Shown here: one piece after another, positions 17,695 through 26,023 of the stretch
How positions within the stretch are numbered: the first letter of the stretch is position 1
Layout: every line of letters begins with the position of its first letter
Notes under the pieces: model-generated
Told to the model about the DNA's origin: nothing
The model's input: the letters and a program-made list of their open reading frames with translations, nothing else
Databases searched by the model: none
Assembly: GCA_041389885.1 (NCBI GenBank)
Contig: JAWKRB010000007.1
Span: forward strand, 62,001 to 126,000
Reading direction: 5' to 3'
DNA from: JAWKRB01 sp041389885
GTDB taxonomy: Bacteria; Myxococcota_A; Polyangia; Polyangiales; Ga0077539
Length of the DNA: 64,000 nucleotides
Program-made: the position numbers and the translations under genes

Positions 17695-20240
17695 TGCACC
17701 CGCTTCATGACTATGTGGCGAAGCAGCTCGGCGACAGGATCAAGGAGCGTCGGGTCGTAGTCTGGTACGACGAGCGCGGAGACTTTCAACCCTTCGTCGA
17801 CGAGCTGCGCGGCGCCGTACGCATTGATCGAAGCCCGTGTCGGTATCTCTCGGCGGAGTCTGCCCTCCTCGTCGAGTACGCGGGCTCGCTCTTCGAGCTC
17901 CGTGAGCTGGTCGAGCCCCACGTGTGCGGCGACACCCCCGACGCGGTGGTGATCTACCTCGCGGGCGTGACCCACGACGCGAAGGGCTCTGTGCTCATGG
18001 AGCTTGAAAAGGCCGGGCGCACCTGGAAGCCCGAGCTGAAGCAGCTCGCGCGAAACGTGCTTCTTCAGCGGTTCACGCAGGGCGTCGTCGACGAGCTGCT
18101 ACCCTACGAGCGCAAGGTCTCATACGAAGACCTCTCGCGCGCCGCGTCGGGGGATGGCGGCGCGGAGCAGCCCTCGATCTTGAAGGGAATTTTTCACGAC
18201 GCGAGCGGCAGCGATGGGCTCCTCGCGATGGCTGGTGAGCGACGCGCGCGACGACGAGGTCGATTCCAAGGGCGCGACGCGGGGGCTCGCGAAGCTGCTC
18301 AAGGCGCGACTCGGATTGGGCTCGGTCGATGCGCCCATCGAGCTCGCGCGGTCACGCTGCGGCATGTGCTCGCCAACGAGTTTCGTCTGGACCTCTCGTG
18401 CGAGGCCCCTGAATCGCTACAGAGCGTCGACGCGCCCAGGGCAAGGACGAAGCGGCGGTGCGAAGGAAGATCCTTGCCCGCCGCCTTCGCGGCGGTCATC
18501 CCGGATCACACCGACCCTCGCGAACCACGTCGAGACCGAGCTGGGCCTCGGTCGCGCGAGCCATCCCGCCGGGCGCGCTCGGTGCCATCGACACCTTTCG
18601 CTTCGAAGAGCGCGCTCTTGAAGCACGCCGAGGATCTCATCGCGAAGGGTGAGTTTGAGACGGCGCTCGGCCTCGTGGCCGATCGGGAGCAGAGCTTCTG
18701 GCTCGACCGCGAGGTCGCGCGAAAGGCCCAGTGGGAAGCGGTTCGGCGCATGGCCGAGCTCGGCGAGGCGGCGAAAGCGCAGGTCAGGGCTTCGATCGCG
18801 CGGGCCTCGGGCGACGTCGGTGTGGTTCGACGCATACGTCAACCGCTCTGGTACGGGGTGGTTTCGTCGGATCAGGCGCAACGGCGTCTGGAGTCGTGGG
18901 TCTCGAACCTCGATGACGAGGCCGAGGAGCGTCCGCTCGCGCTCGTGCGCCGCGCCTGCGAGACGTCGTTCACGCGAATGGCCGAGGGATTCAGCAAGGC
19001 TCTCTCGCGCGCGGGTTGGAGCCTGCCGGAGGTCTTGCATCAGACCCGAATCTGGGCGAGGTGGTGGGCGAGAGCCCGCGGCCCGTCGCGTACTTTCTGG
19101 TCGACGCGATGCGCTACGAGATGGGCGTGGAGCTGGCCGAGCGGGTCTCGAAGGGCTCCTGAGGTCTCGGTGCGCGCCGGCGTGCGCTGGCTCCCAACAT
19201 CACGCCCATCGGCATGGCGGCGCTGATGCCGGGGGCTTCATCGAGCTTCTCGGTGGTCGAGCAGGGCGGAAGGCTCGGGGTACGCATCGACGGTACCTTT
19301 CTCCCCGACCTCACGGCGCGGAGGCGACACGCGGCCTCGCGCGTCCCGCGGATCATCACGAACACAGGCCTCGACGAGCTGTGTGAGCCTTCAGCCCTCG
19401 AAGCTCGCGAAGAAGGTTCAGGGCGCGCCGGTCATCATCGTGCGGTCGCAAGAGATCGACCACGCGGGAGAGACCGGCTTCACCTATCAAGCCCGTCAGG
19501 TCATGGACACGGTGATCGACAACCTCGCGCGCGCGATTCGCAAGCTCGCGAGCGCAGGCGTCGAACGGGCGGTCGTGAGCGCAGACACGGTCATCTCTTC
19601 TTCGCCGAGGATCGAGACGAGTCGATGCGCGCAGACGCGCCAGGCGGTCAGACCGTGGACCTTCACCGGCGTTGCTGGATCGGTCGCGGCGGCGCGACCC
19701 CGCCGGGCTGTGTGCGGGTCGCGGCGACCTCACTCGGGCACGCATCCGATCTTGAGCTGGTTTTTCCGAGCGCCTCGGGCGTGCTGAGGGCGGGGGCGAC
19801 CTCGCGTTTCACCACGGCGGGCCGTCGTTGCGGAACTGGTCATTCCCGTGTTGACGGTGCGAACGAAGGCGGGTGAGTCGCCACGATCGACCGCGGGACC
19901 GATCGACATGACGGTCTCCCTGACGCGGTGACCAACCGGATCTTCAGCGTGACCTTCACCTACAGCGCGAAGCAGATGCTCCTGGGCGATACCGGCGTGC
20001 AGGTGCGTCCGCTGCTTCTCGCGGCAGGTCGGCAGGTCGGCGCGGTGGGGATGGCGGTTGACGCGCCCTTCGACCGCGCGACGGGGACGGTGAGGCTGGA
20101 GCCCAAGAAGCCGGTGACCGTGGCCTTCTTGTTGAGTGATGAGCGCGCCGAGTCGCTGCGCGTGGTCGTACAGGATCCGACGACCGACGCAGAACTCTAT
20201 CGTTCGCCCCATGACATTCCGGTACGACCTTGGAGTCTAG
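17694..20240 (+). pseudogene. pglZ: BREX phosphatase-fold protein PglZ, frame broken repeatedly
   Basis: The ATG at 17694 overlaps the HNH stop. The N-terminus (MHPLHDYVAKQLGDRIKERR, then VVWYDERGDFQPFVDELRG) is typical PglZ and is open to about 18.22 kb. After that the coding frame changes roughly every 100-400 bases. Recognisable parts include WLVSDARDDEVDSKGATRGL, HAEDLIAKGEFETALGLVAD, PVAYFLVDAMRYEMGVELAE (alkaline-phosphatase-fold region), NITPIGMAALMPGA, QEIDHAGETGFTYQARQVM and SVTFTYSAKQMLLGDTGVQV. A final one-base change would end the protein at the TAG at 20238-20240, five bases before brxL. The joined length of about 850 residues is normal. PglZ is essential in studied BREX systems, so if these breaks are real, defence should be lost. 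Confidence 0.8.
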
Positions 20241-20244
20241 ATCA

Positions 20245-22284
20245 ATGCCCAGCGGAGCTGCTCCGACCCGAGATTCCCTCGACGACAAGGCCAACCGACT
20301 CTTCGCGGGAAAGGTTGTGCGTAAGGACCTCGTCCGAAAGGTGAAGGTCGGCGCGAACGTGCCGGTCTTCGTGCTCGAATTCCTCCTTGGGAAGTACTGC
20401 GCCTCCTCGGACGAGGTCTCGATCACGATGGGGCTGCAGGTCGTGAACGACACCCTCGCGAACAACTACATCCGCGCCGACGAGTCGATGAAGGCTCAGG
20501 CGATGGTGAAGGATCGAGGGCGCCACACCTTTATCGACAAGGTAAAGGTGCGCCTGGTCGACTCGGACTTCTGGGCCGAGGTCTCGAACTTCGGGCACAA
20601 GAACGTTCACGTGCCCGAGCACTACGTGCGCGACTACGAGCGCCTCGTGATGGGTGGCGTGTGGTCCCAGGTCGACATGCGCTTCGAGTACGACGAGGAG
20701 TCCAAGGGCAAGAACCCCTTTTGGATCGACCGGCTCGTACCGATCCAGATCGCGTCCTTCGACCTTGATGAGTACCGCCGTGTTCGCGCAGAGTTCACGA
20801 GCGATGAGTGGCTCGACCTTCTCGTGCGGAGCATGGGCTACGAGCCCAACGAGATGTCACGGCGCCTGAAGCTGCTCTTTCTCGTGCGGCTCATTCCGCT
20901 GGCCGAGCGCAACTTCAACATGGTCGAGCTGGGGCCTCGCGGAACGGGCAAGAGCTACGTCGTGCAGGAGGTCTCGCCCTACTCCGCGCTGCTGACGGGC
21001 GGCACGACGGTCGCGAACCTCTTCGGCCACATGAACGGTCGGCAGAAGGGCATGGTGCAGATCTGGGATGTTGTGGGCTTCGACGAGGTCGCCGACCTTC
21101 AGAAGATGCCGAAGGAGGTCATCACGACGATGAAAACCTTCTGCGAGTCGGGCACCTATCAGCGAGGACAGGAGGCGGTCTCGGGAGACGCGAGCATCGC
21201 GATGTTCGGCAACACGAACCAGCCCATCGACGTGATGGTGCAGACAGGCCACCTCTTCGCGCCGATGCCCGACATCATTCGCGACGACATGGCCTTTATC
21301 GACCGCATGCACTTTTACCTCCCTGGCTGGGAGATCCCGAAGATGCGAAACGAGATGTTCACGAGCCACTACGGCTTCGTCGTGGACTACCTCGCCGAGG
21401 CGCTCAGAGAGTGCCGCAAGCACAATTTCACCGAGGTGATCGACCGTCATTTCTCGCTCGGAGGCCACCTCAACGCGCGCGACCGCAAGGCGGTACGCAA
21501 GACGGTGTCGGGGCTCATGAAGATCCTCTATCCCCACGGCGAAGTCTCGCGGGAGGAGCTGGGGGAGATCCTGGAGCTGGCGCTCGAAGGTCGTCGGCGC
21601 GTGAAGGAGCAGCTCAAGAAGATGGGCTCCTTTGAGTACTATCACACGTCGTTCAGCTACTCCGATGACGAGACCGGCGAGGAGCGGTTCGTCGGTGTGC
21701 CCGAGCAGGGCGGCAGAGACCTCATCAGCGCCGACCCGCTGGCGCCTGGGACCGTCTACAGCGCGGGGGTGACCTCAGACGGCACCGTCGGTCTCTACCG
21801 CGTCGAGGTCTCGGTCTCATCAGGGACTGGGAAATTGAAGCTCGCCGGGGGTGTCGCTGGCGCGATGAAAGACTCGGTTCAGCGCGCCTTCAGCTATCTG
21901 CAGTCGCGGAAGTCTGAGCTTGGCATCGCCAGAGACCTCGATGTCTCGGACCTTCACGTCGAGGTCATCGACCTTCTCGCCAACCGCGTGGAGGCCGAGC
22001 TGGGCGTCGCGTTCTTCGTCGCGGCGTACTCGGCGATGCGCAAGGCACCGGTCAGCCCCGCGCTGCTTGTCCTTGGCGACATGAGCGTTCAGGGGAACAT
22101 CAAGCCGCTGCGCTCGCTCACCGAACCCCTGCAGGTCGCGAGGGACAACGGCGCCAAGCGCGCGCTCATCCCGATCGAGAACAAGCGGAACTTTCTCGAT
22201 GTAAGCGCCGACATCATGGAGCACGTCGACCCGGCCTTCTATGGGGATCCGAAGACGGCGGCGATGAAGGTGCTCGGTGGATGA
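20245..22284 (+). CDS. brxL: BREX AAA+ protein BrxL (Lon-like)
   Basis: A 679-residue protein starting at ATG 20245; an in-frame TTG at 20230 is less likely. BrxL features: an N-terminal DNA-binding-like region (KVKVGANVPVFVLEFLLGKY), the central sequence FNMVELGPRGTGKSYVVQEV with Walker A near residues 231-238, QIWDVVGFDEVADL (Walker B), FGNTNQPIDVM (sensor 1) and a C-terminal Lon-protease-like fold (VEVIDLLANRVEAELGVAFF, then LVLGDMSVQGNIKPLRSL). The classical Lon Ser motif (GPSAG) is absent, in line with work showing BrxL to be a DNA-encircling AAA+ ring. It is needed for phage exclusion. It is intact and is the last gene of the operon. Confidence 0.92.
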   Translation: MPSGAAPTRDSLDDKANRLFAGKVVRKDLVRKVKVGANVPVFVLEFLLGKYCASSDEVSITMGLQVVNDTLANNYIRADESMKAQAMVKDRGRHTFIDKVKVRLVDSDFWAEVSNFGHKNVHVPEHYVRDYERLVMGGVWSQVDMRFEYDEESKGKNPFWIDRLVPIQIASFDLDEYRRVRAEFTSDEWLDLLVRSMGYEPNEMSRRLKLLFLVRLIPLAERNFNMVELGPRGTGKSYVVQEVSPYSALLTGGTTVANLFGHMNGRQKGMVQIWDVVGFDEVADLQKMPKEVITTMKTFCESGTYQRGQEAVSGDASIAMFGNTNQPIDVMVQTGHLFAPMPDIIRDDMAFIDRMHFYLPGWEIPKMRNEMFTSHYGFVVDYLAEALRECRKHNFTEVIDRHFSLGGHLNARDRKAVRKTVSGLMKILYPHGEVSREELGEILELALEGRRRVKEQLKKMGSFEYYHTSFSYSDDETGEERFVGVPEQGGRDLISADPLAPGTVYSAGVTSDGTVGLYRVEVSVSSGTGKLKLAGGVAGAMKDSVQRAFSYLQSRKSELGIARDLDVSDLHVEVIDLLANRVEAELGVAFFVAAYSAMRKAPVSPALLVLGDMSVQGNIKPLRSLTEPLQVARDNGAKRALIPIENKRNFLDVSADIMEHVDPAFYGDPKTAAMKVLGG

Positions 22285-22325
22285 TGCGGCGATGACGCTG
22301 ATTTCTGCGGATCATAGGCGAACCA

Positions 22326-23090
22326 TCACGTCTCCGACATTCGAGGGTAACACCCGGAGATGGCGCACAGCCCATGAACCTCATGCGCCCCGAACGCCCT
22401 CCCGCTGCGCTTGAAGTGCCCCTCCCCCGCGAGCTGCGCGCCCACCCTCGCGAACGAAAGCCCCTCCGCGCGCAGCGCCCTCGCCCGCGCCTGCGTGGCC
22501 CGCTCGCCCTCGTGGGGCTCGAGGTGAACTCCGTCCGCGCCAACGCGCCATCCCCACGGCACGCCGCCCACGCGCTCTCCGCGGGCCTTCTTGACCCCGA
22601 GGGCGGCCTTCGTGCGCGCTCGGATCTGCGCCCGCTCAAAGGCCGACGCGCCATCGAGGATGGTCCGCATGAACTGCTCCGCGGGTGAGTCCCCGTTGCC
22701 GATCCCGTCGGCCGCGACGACCCGGGCGCCGGCGCGGGCTGCGAGATGATCGACGGTCCCGGCGATCACGACGTCGCGGGCGAGGCGGTCTCGCTTGGCC
22801 ACGACCAGCACCCCTGCGTCGAGCTCGTTGAGGGCGTTGAGCGCCGCCGTGAGCCCTGGGCGCTCGCTGGCGTGCCGGGCGCCGCTCACGCCGAGATCCT
22901 CGTACCAGCCGACGACCTCGGCGCCCTCGCGTGCGGCCCACGAGGCGACCTGGGCTCGCTGCGCGTCGGGGCCGAGGCTCTGGTCGTCGGTCGAGACGCG
23001 CAGGTACGCGACGGCGCGGCGCGGGTCGCGAGGGGATGGAGCAGAGCGTCGCGGAGGTCCCATGAGGCCAGGATGAACGCCACTGACCAT
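22326..23090 (-). CDS. serine recombinase (resolvase/invertase family)
   Basis: A 254-residue protein. The resolvase N-terminal domain is clear: AVAYLRVSTDDQSLGPDAQR with the catalytic Ser in RVST (near residue 33), then YEDLGVSGAR, DRLARDVVIAGTVDHLA and the linker helix GASAFERAQIRARTKAALG. The C-terminal part (residues 175-240) is a short helix-turn-helix region (GLSFARVGAQLAGEGHFKRSG). It is too small for a large serine integrase, so it is more likely a resolvase or invertase. Transcription is towards brxL (convergent, 41-base gap). A palindromic GTTTAC site lies 33 bases upstream of its start. Confidence 0.85.
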   Translation of the reverse strand: MVSGVHPGLMGPPRRSAPSPRDPRRAVAYLRVSTDDQSLGPDAQRAQVASWAAREGAEVVGWYEDLGVSGARHASERPGLTAALNALNELDAGVLVVAKRDRLARDVVIAGTVDHLAARAGARVVAADGIGNGDSPAEQFMRTILDGASAFERAQIRARTKAALGVKKARGERVGGVPWGWRVGADGVHLEPHEGERATQARARALRAEGLSFARVGAQLAGEGHFKRSGRAFGAHEVHGLCAISGCYPRMSET

Positions 23091-23122
23091 TCGTCCACCG
23101 GTCGGATGACGAATTTATGCCC

Positions 23123-23146
23123 GTTTACGCCGTAAACGACGTTTAC
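23123..23146. promoter_or_regulatory. palindromic GTTTAC operator-like site
   Basis: GTTTAC (23123-23128), its reverse complement GTAAAC (23132-23137) and a third GTTTAC (23141-23146) are spaced by exactly three bases each. The site lies just upstream of the serine recombinase start (23090) and touches the 3' end of the Fis-type gene (its TGA at 23143-23145). It is AT-richer than the flanks. Position and symmetry suggest an operator for the recombinase; the binding protein is unknown. Confidence 0.5.
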
Positions 23147-23844
23147 GCGCCGGGCTTGGGCGACGACGGAGGCGAGAGCAGGTTCAACGCCACAGTCGGT
23201 TGGGGCGACGCAGTGCCCTTCATCTCCTCGAGCGCGGCCTGCCGGAGCCTTTGGGCTTTCTTGCCGCGCGGCTTGGAGCCTTCGAGAAAGCCGTACTCGC
23301 TCATGCGGCGGTAGAAGGTGCGCCGGGGCATTCCGAGGCGCTCGGCGGCGGCGCCGCGATCCCAGCGGGTCGCGTCGAGCGCCTCGAGCATCTGCCTGCG
23401 CTCGGTCTCCATGTGCTCCGTGAGGTTGCGCGGCCGCTGCGCCGGCCTGGGCGCGCTCGGCGCTGTGCCCGCGTCGCCCGGCATCGCGTAGGCGCTCTGG
23501 AGAAACTCCCGCAACACACGCCCGGCGACAGCCTCGGCGTCCCGACAGGACCCGAGGAGCTCTGGGATCAGTCGTAGCGCCCCCCCGCCCAGCGCCGCGA
23601 CGACCATCACGGCCTCGTCGGCGGTGAGCACCCCCTCCGCGCCCAGAGCGCGCTCCGAGAGCGCCTCGCCCAGTCCGGCGATCGCTGACGCCAGAGGCAG
23701 CTTCTGACCGCTGCGCGCTTCGAGCCAGGCCTCGAGCTCCCGTGCCCGAACCAGGAGGCGAGGCGCTCCTCCAGAGACTTCGACGCGAAGGGAGAGCGCG
23801 CCTGGGGCCCGGAGCTCGAGGGTGCCAGCATAGGGGACTGCCAT
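23143..23844 (-). CDS. Fis-type helix-turn-helix regulator
   Basis: About 233 residues if started at the ATG at 23844 (MAVPYAGTLELRAPG); upstream in-frame ATGs at 23910 and 23970 are possible. The N-terminal 150 residues are unassigned and Ala/Leu/Glu-rich. The C-terminus contains a clear Fis-type HTH: ERRQMLEALDATRWDRGAAA followed by RLGMPRRTFYRRMSEYGF. There is no sigma-54 activation (GAFTGA) or receiver domain, so it resembles stand-alone regulators of mobile elements. It lies upstream of, and in the same direction as, the serine recombinase, and divergent from the replication-type genes starting at 24212, so it may control both. Confidence 0.7.
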   Translation of the reverse strand: MAVPYAGTLELRAPGALSLRVEVSGGAPRLLVRARELEAWLEARSGQKLPLASAIAGLGEALSERALGAEGVLTADEAVMVVAALGGGALRLIPELLGSCRDAEAVAGRVLREFLQSAYAMPGDAGTAPSAPRPAQRPRNLTEHMETERRQMLEALDATRWDRGAAAERLGMPRRTFYRRMSEYGFLEGSKPRGKKAQRLRQAALEEMKGTASPQPTVALNLLSPPSSPKPGA

Positions 23845-24211
23845 CGGCGCATCATGCGGCAGTGTGGGCCGATTCTGCAAGATGATCGCGATGCGTGACG
23901 AATGCGCCATGGAATCGCAGCGGGTTCGTCCGAGGACCTGACAGGGCGCTGGGGGATCCAGTGGGACCATCGGGCCGATGCTTCGGCGTCGCCTGGATCA
24001 CCTTCGCTCAGATTCTGCGCTGCCACCGTGGATTCGGGTCCACGGTTCGCGAAACGACCAGGAATTCCGCGGTCCCGAGAAATCGTCTCCCCTGGGGGCC
24101 CCTCGAACACCTCGATTTCTCCGCTCAATTCGACGGCATCGGCACTCCATGTAGACATCGCGGCCATTTTGCCAGTGGCGCAAGATATAACCGCACCCTA
24201 GGCTGGGCTGC
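23845..24211. other. divergent promoter region
   Basis: 367 bases lie between the Fis-type gene (minus) and a small gene (plus). I see no gene. A locally AT-rich stretch with TATAAC (about 24186-24191) lies about 20 bases before the plus-strand ATG at 24212 and is a candidate -10 element. Its partner -35 is not clear. Confidence 0.35.
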
Positions 24212-24514
24212 ATGAACATCTGTATCCCTCCGCGCGCCCTCCTGCTGCAGTCCGGGGTTTCCCCGGAGGAGTTGTCCGCCCTCGCCCGCTCCATCGCCCG
24301 CGTCACCGCCCTCGACCCGCGACCGGTTCGCCGGGCGCTGCTCGGGGAGCGCGTGCGCGACTCGACGCGGATCGCGGTCGAGCGTGCGCTTCGCGAGCTG
24401 GAGCGCGCCGCCCCGCAGCACTCCGCGCCGATCACACCGCCGCCCCCGGCGGCGCTCGCGCCCATCGACACCGCCGCCCACGCCCTCAACCCCTCGGACC
24501 CGACGACCCCCTGA
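24212..24514 (+). CDS. small helical protein, possible HTH regulator
   Basis: A 100-residue protein. The segment SGVSPEELSALARSIARVTA followed by LDPRPVRRALLGERVRDST and an amphipathic helix IAVERALRELERA looks like a small helix-turn-helix DNA-binding protein (LacI/Cro-like pattern). A Pro/Ala-rich tail follows. No family is named with confidence. It is the first of a plus-strand run leading into the primase-like and helicase genes of a mobile element, where small regulators are common. Confidence 0.5.
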   Translation: MNICIPPRALLLQSGVSPEELSALARSIARVTALDPRPVRRALLGERVRDSTRIAVERALRELERAAPQHSAPITPPPPAALAPIDTAAHALNPSDPTTP

Positions 24515-24563
24515 GCGTGAAGGCCGAGAGGATAGCGACTCACGGCCTTCATGGAGAACCAGC

Positions 24564-24872
24564 ATGTCGAATCTCAAGGTGATCCCCCTGACCCCCTGTG
24601 TCAATCTGGCAGAGGAGCGGCCCATCACGACTGAAACGGAGCCGATGAGCTCGTGTGAGCTCTCCGCGCTGCTGCCGGCGTGGTCGCGCCTGCCGAGGGA
24701 CTTCCAGCGGCAGCTCCTGTCGCTCGCCCAGACCGTCCAGGCGCTCTCCGCCATGCCGAGGCAGCGACGGCGGAGCCCCGTTCGCGCGCTCGCGCCCGAC
24801 GAGCGGGTCGATCCCGACACCGCGCTGCGCGCCCAGGCGTTCTTCCGCCGATTCGCGGAGGTGTCGTCGTGA
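24564..24872 (+). CDS. small hypothetical protein of the mobile element
   Basis: A 102-residue product from ATG 24564. It contains a helical centre (SALLPAWSRLPRDFQRQLLS, then LAQTVQALSAMPRQ) and a C-terminal ALRAQAFFRRFAEVSS. I recognise no domain. Its TGA overlaps the GTG of the following primase-like gene (24869-24872), which is the main reason to believe it is translated. Confidence 0.5.
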   Translation: MSNLKVIPLTPCVNLAEERPITTETEPMSSCELSALLPAWSRLPRDFQRQLLSLAQTVQALSAMPRQRRRSPVRALAPDERVDPDTALRAQAFFRRFAEVSS

Positions 24873-26023
24873 ACGATCGGGACGAGCTCGCGCGGGCGAT
24901 CTTTCTCCACAACAAGCGCCAGCGGCGCGGCTCCAGGCGACGTGGCCGCTCCCGGCGACCGCCGTACGCGGCGTCGAGCCGGCCGAGCGGTCGGCGCGCC
25001 CGCAGGTGGTCGGGGGATGGCCTCGGGGGATTCGAGCGGGTCAGCCGCGCGTCCCCCTGCCCGATCTGCCGCCACGACTCCTTCTGCCTCGTCGCCCGCG
25101 ACGGCGCGATGGTCCTTTGCACCCGGGTCCAGAGCGACCACCACCGCCCGAACACCATCAGCGATCTTTGGGCGCACCCCATCGGCGAGCGCGCCTACCC
25201 CGCCGCCGCGTCCGTGCGCCCGGCTGTGTCGCCGCCGACGTCGAGCCTCGCCCCGCCCGAGCTCCGCGACCGCGCCTACCGCGCCCTGCTCGCGCGCATG
25301 AACCTCGCGCCCATGGACCTCGCCGCGCTCGAGCGGCGAGGACTCTCGGCCGACGCGATCCACCGCGGGCTCTACCGCACCCTCTCCTGCGATCGGCGAT
25401 TCTCACTCGCGCGGGACGTGATCACGGCCGAAGGGCTCGGGCACTGCGCGTGGCGCATCCCGGGATTCAGGTTGACCGGACTGGGAGGCTGGACCCTCGC
25501 TGGGGCGCCCGGACTCCTGATCCCCGTTCTGGACCTCGAGGGGCGCGTCGTCGCGCTCAAGATCCGAAACCGCAGCGACGTCGGACCTCGCTACACGCTC
25601 CTGTCCGCCCGGTGGGACGGCGGCGCGCCCGCCGAGGCCGCGCTCCACGTCCCCCTTCGCGCGCGGGAGTTGCTCGAGGGTGGCGCCGAGGTCCTCTGGA
25701 TCACCGAGGGCGAGCTCAAGGCGGACGTGATCACGGAGCTGCTGCAGCGCCCCTGCGTGAGCGTGCCTGGCGTGGGCTGCTGGTTCCGCGCGTTCGCAGC
25801 CGTCACGCGATGGCCCACCCCTGGGGGCGTCGTCATCGCGTTCGACATGGACCGCCTTCTCAAGCCCGCCGTCCAGCGCGCCCAGGACGCGCTCCGCGAC
25901 GCGCTCATCGCGCGCGGTGTGCGGGTGCAGTGCGCGGAGTGGGATCGCGTGCACAAGGGCTTCGACGACTTCCTCGCCGCGCGACTTCGCCCCAATGCCG
26001 CGGCCAACGAGGTGGCCGAATGA
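24869..26023 (+). CDS. zinc-finger/TOPRIM primase-like protein (DUF3854-like)
   Basis: 384 residues from the GTG at 24869. After an Arg-rich start there is a zinc-finger-like CPICRHDSFCLV (about residues 60-71) with a second Cys (VLCTRV), as in phage and plasmid primases. A TOPRIM-type core follows: EVLWITEGELKADVITELL (Glu of TOPRIM), VPGVGCW and GGVVIAFDMDRL (DxD). This matches the DUF3854 proteins that accompany DUF927 helicases in integrative elements. The ATG of the helicase overlaps its TGA (26020-26023). Likely role: priming or initiation of element replication; this is inference from domain type. Confidence 0.7.
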   Translation: MNDRDELARAIFLHNKRQRRGSRRRGRSRRPPYAASSRPSGRRARRWSGDGLGGFERVSRASPCPICRHDSFCLVARDGAMVLCTRVQSDHHRPNTISDLWAHPIGERAYPAAASVRPAVSPPTSSLAPPELRDRAYRALLARMNLAPMDLAALERRGLSADAIHRGLYRTLSCDRRFSLARDVITAEGLGHCAWRIPGFRLTGLGGWTLAGAPGLLIPVLDLEGRVVALKIRNRSDVGPRYTLLSARWDGGAPAEAALHVPLRARELLEGGAEVLWITEGELKADVITELLQRPCVSVPGVGCWFRAFAAVTRWPTPGGVVIAFDMDRLLKPAVQRAQDALRDALIARGVRVQCAEWDRVHKGFDDFLAARLRPNAAANEVAE

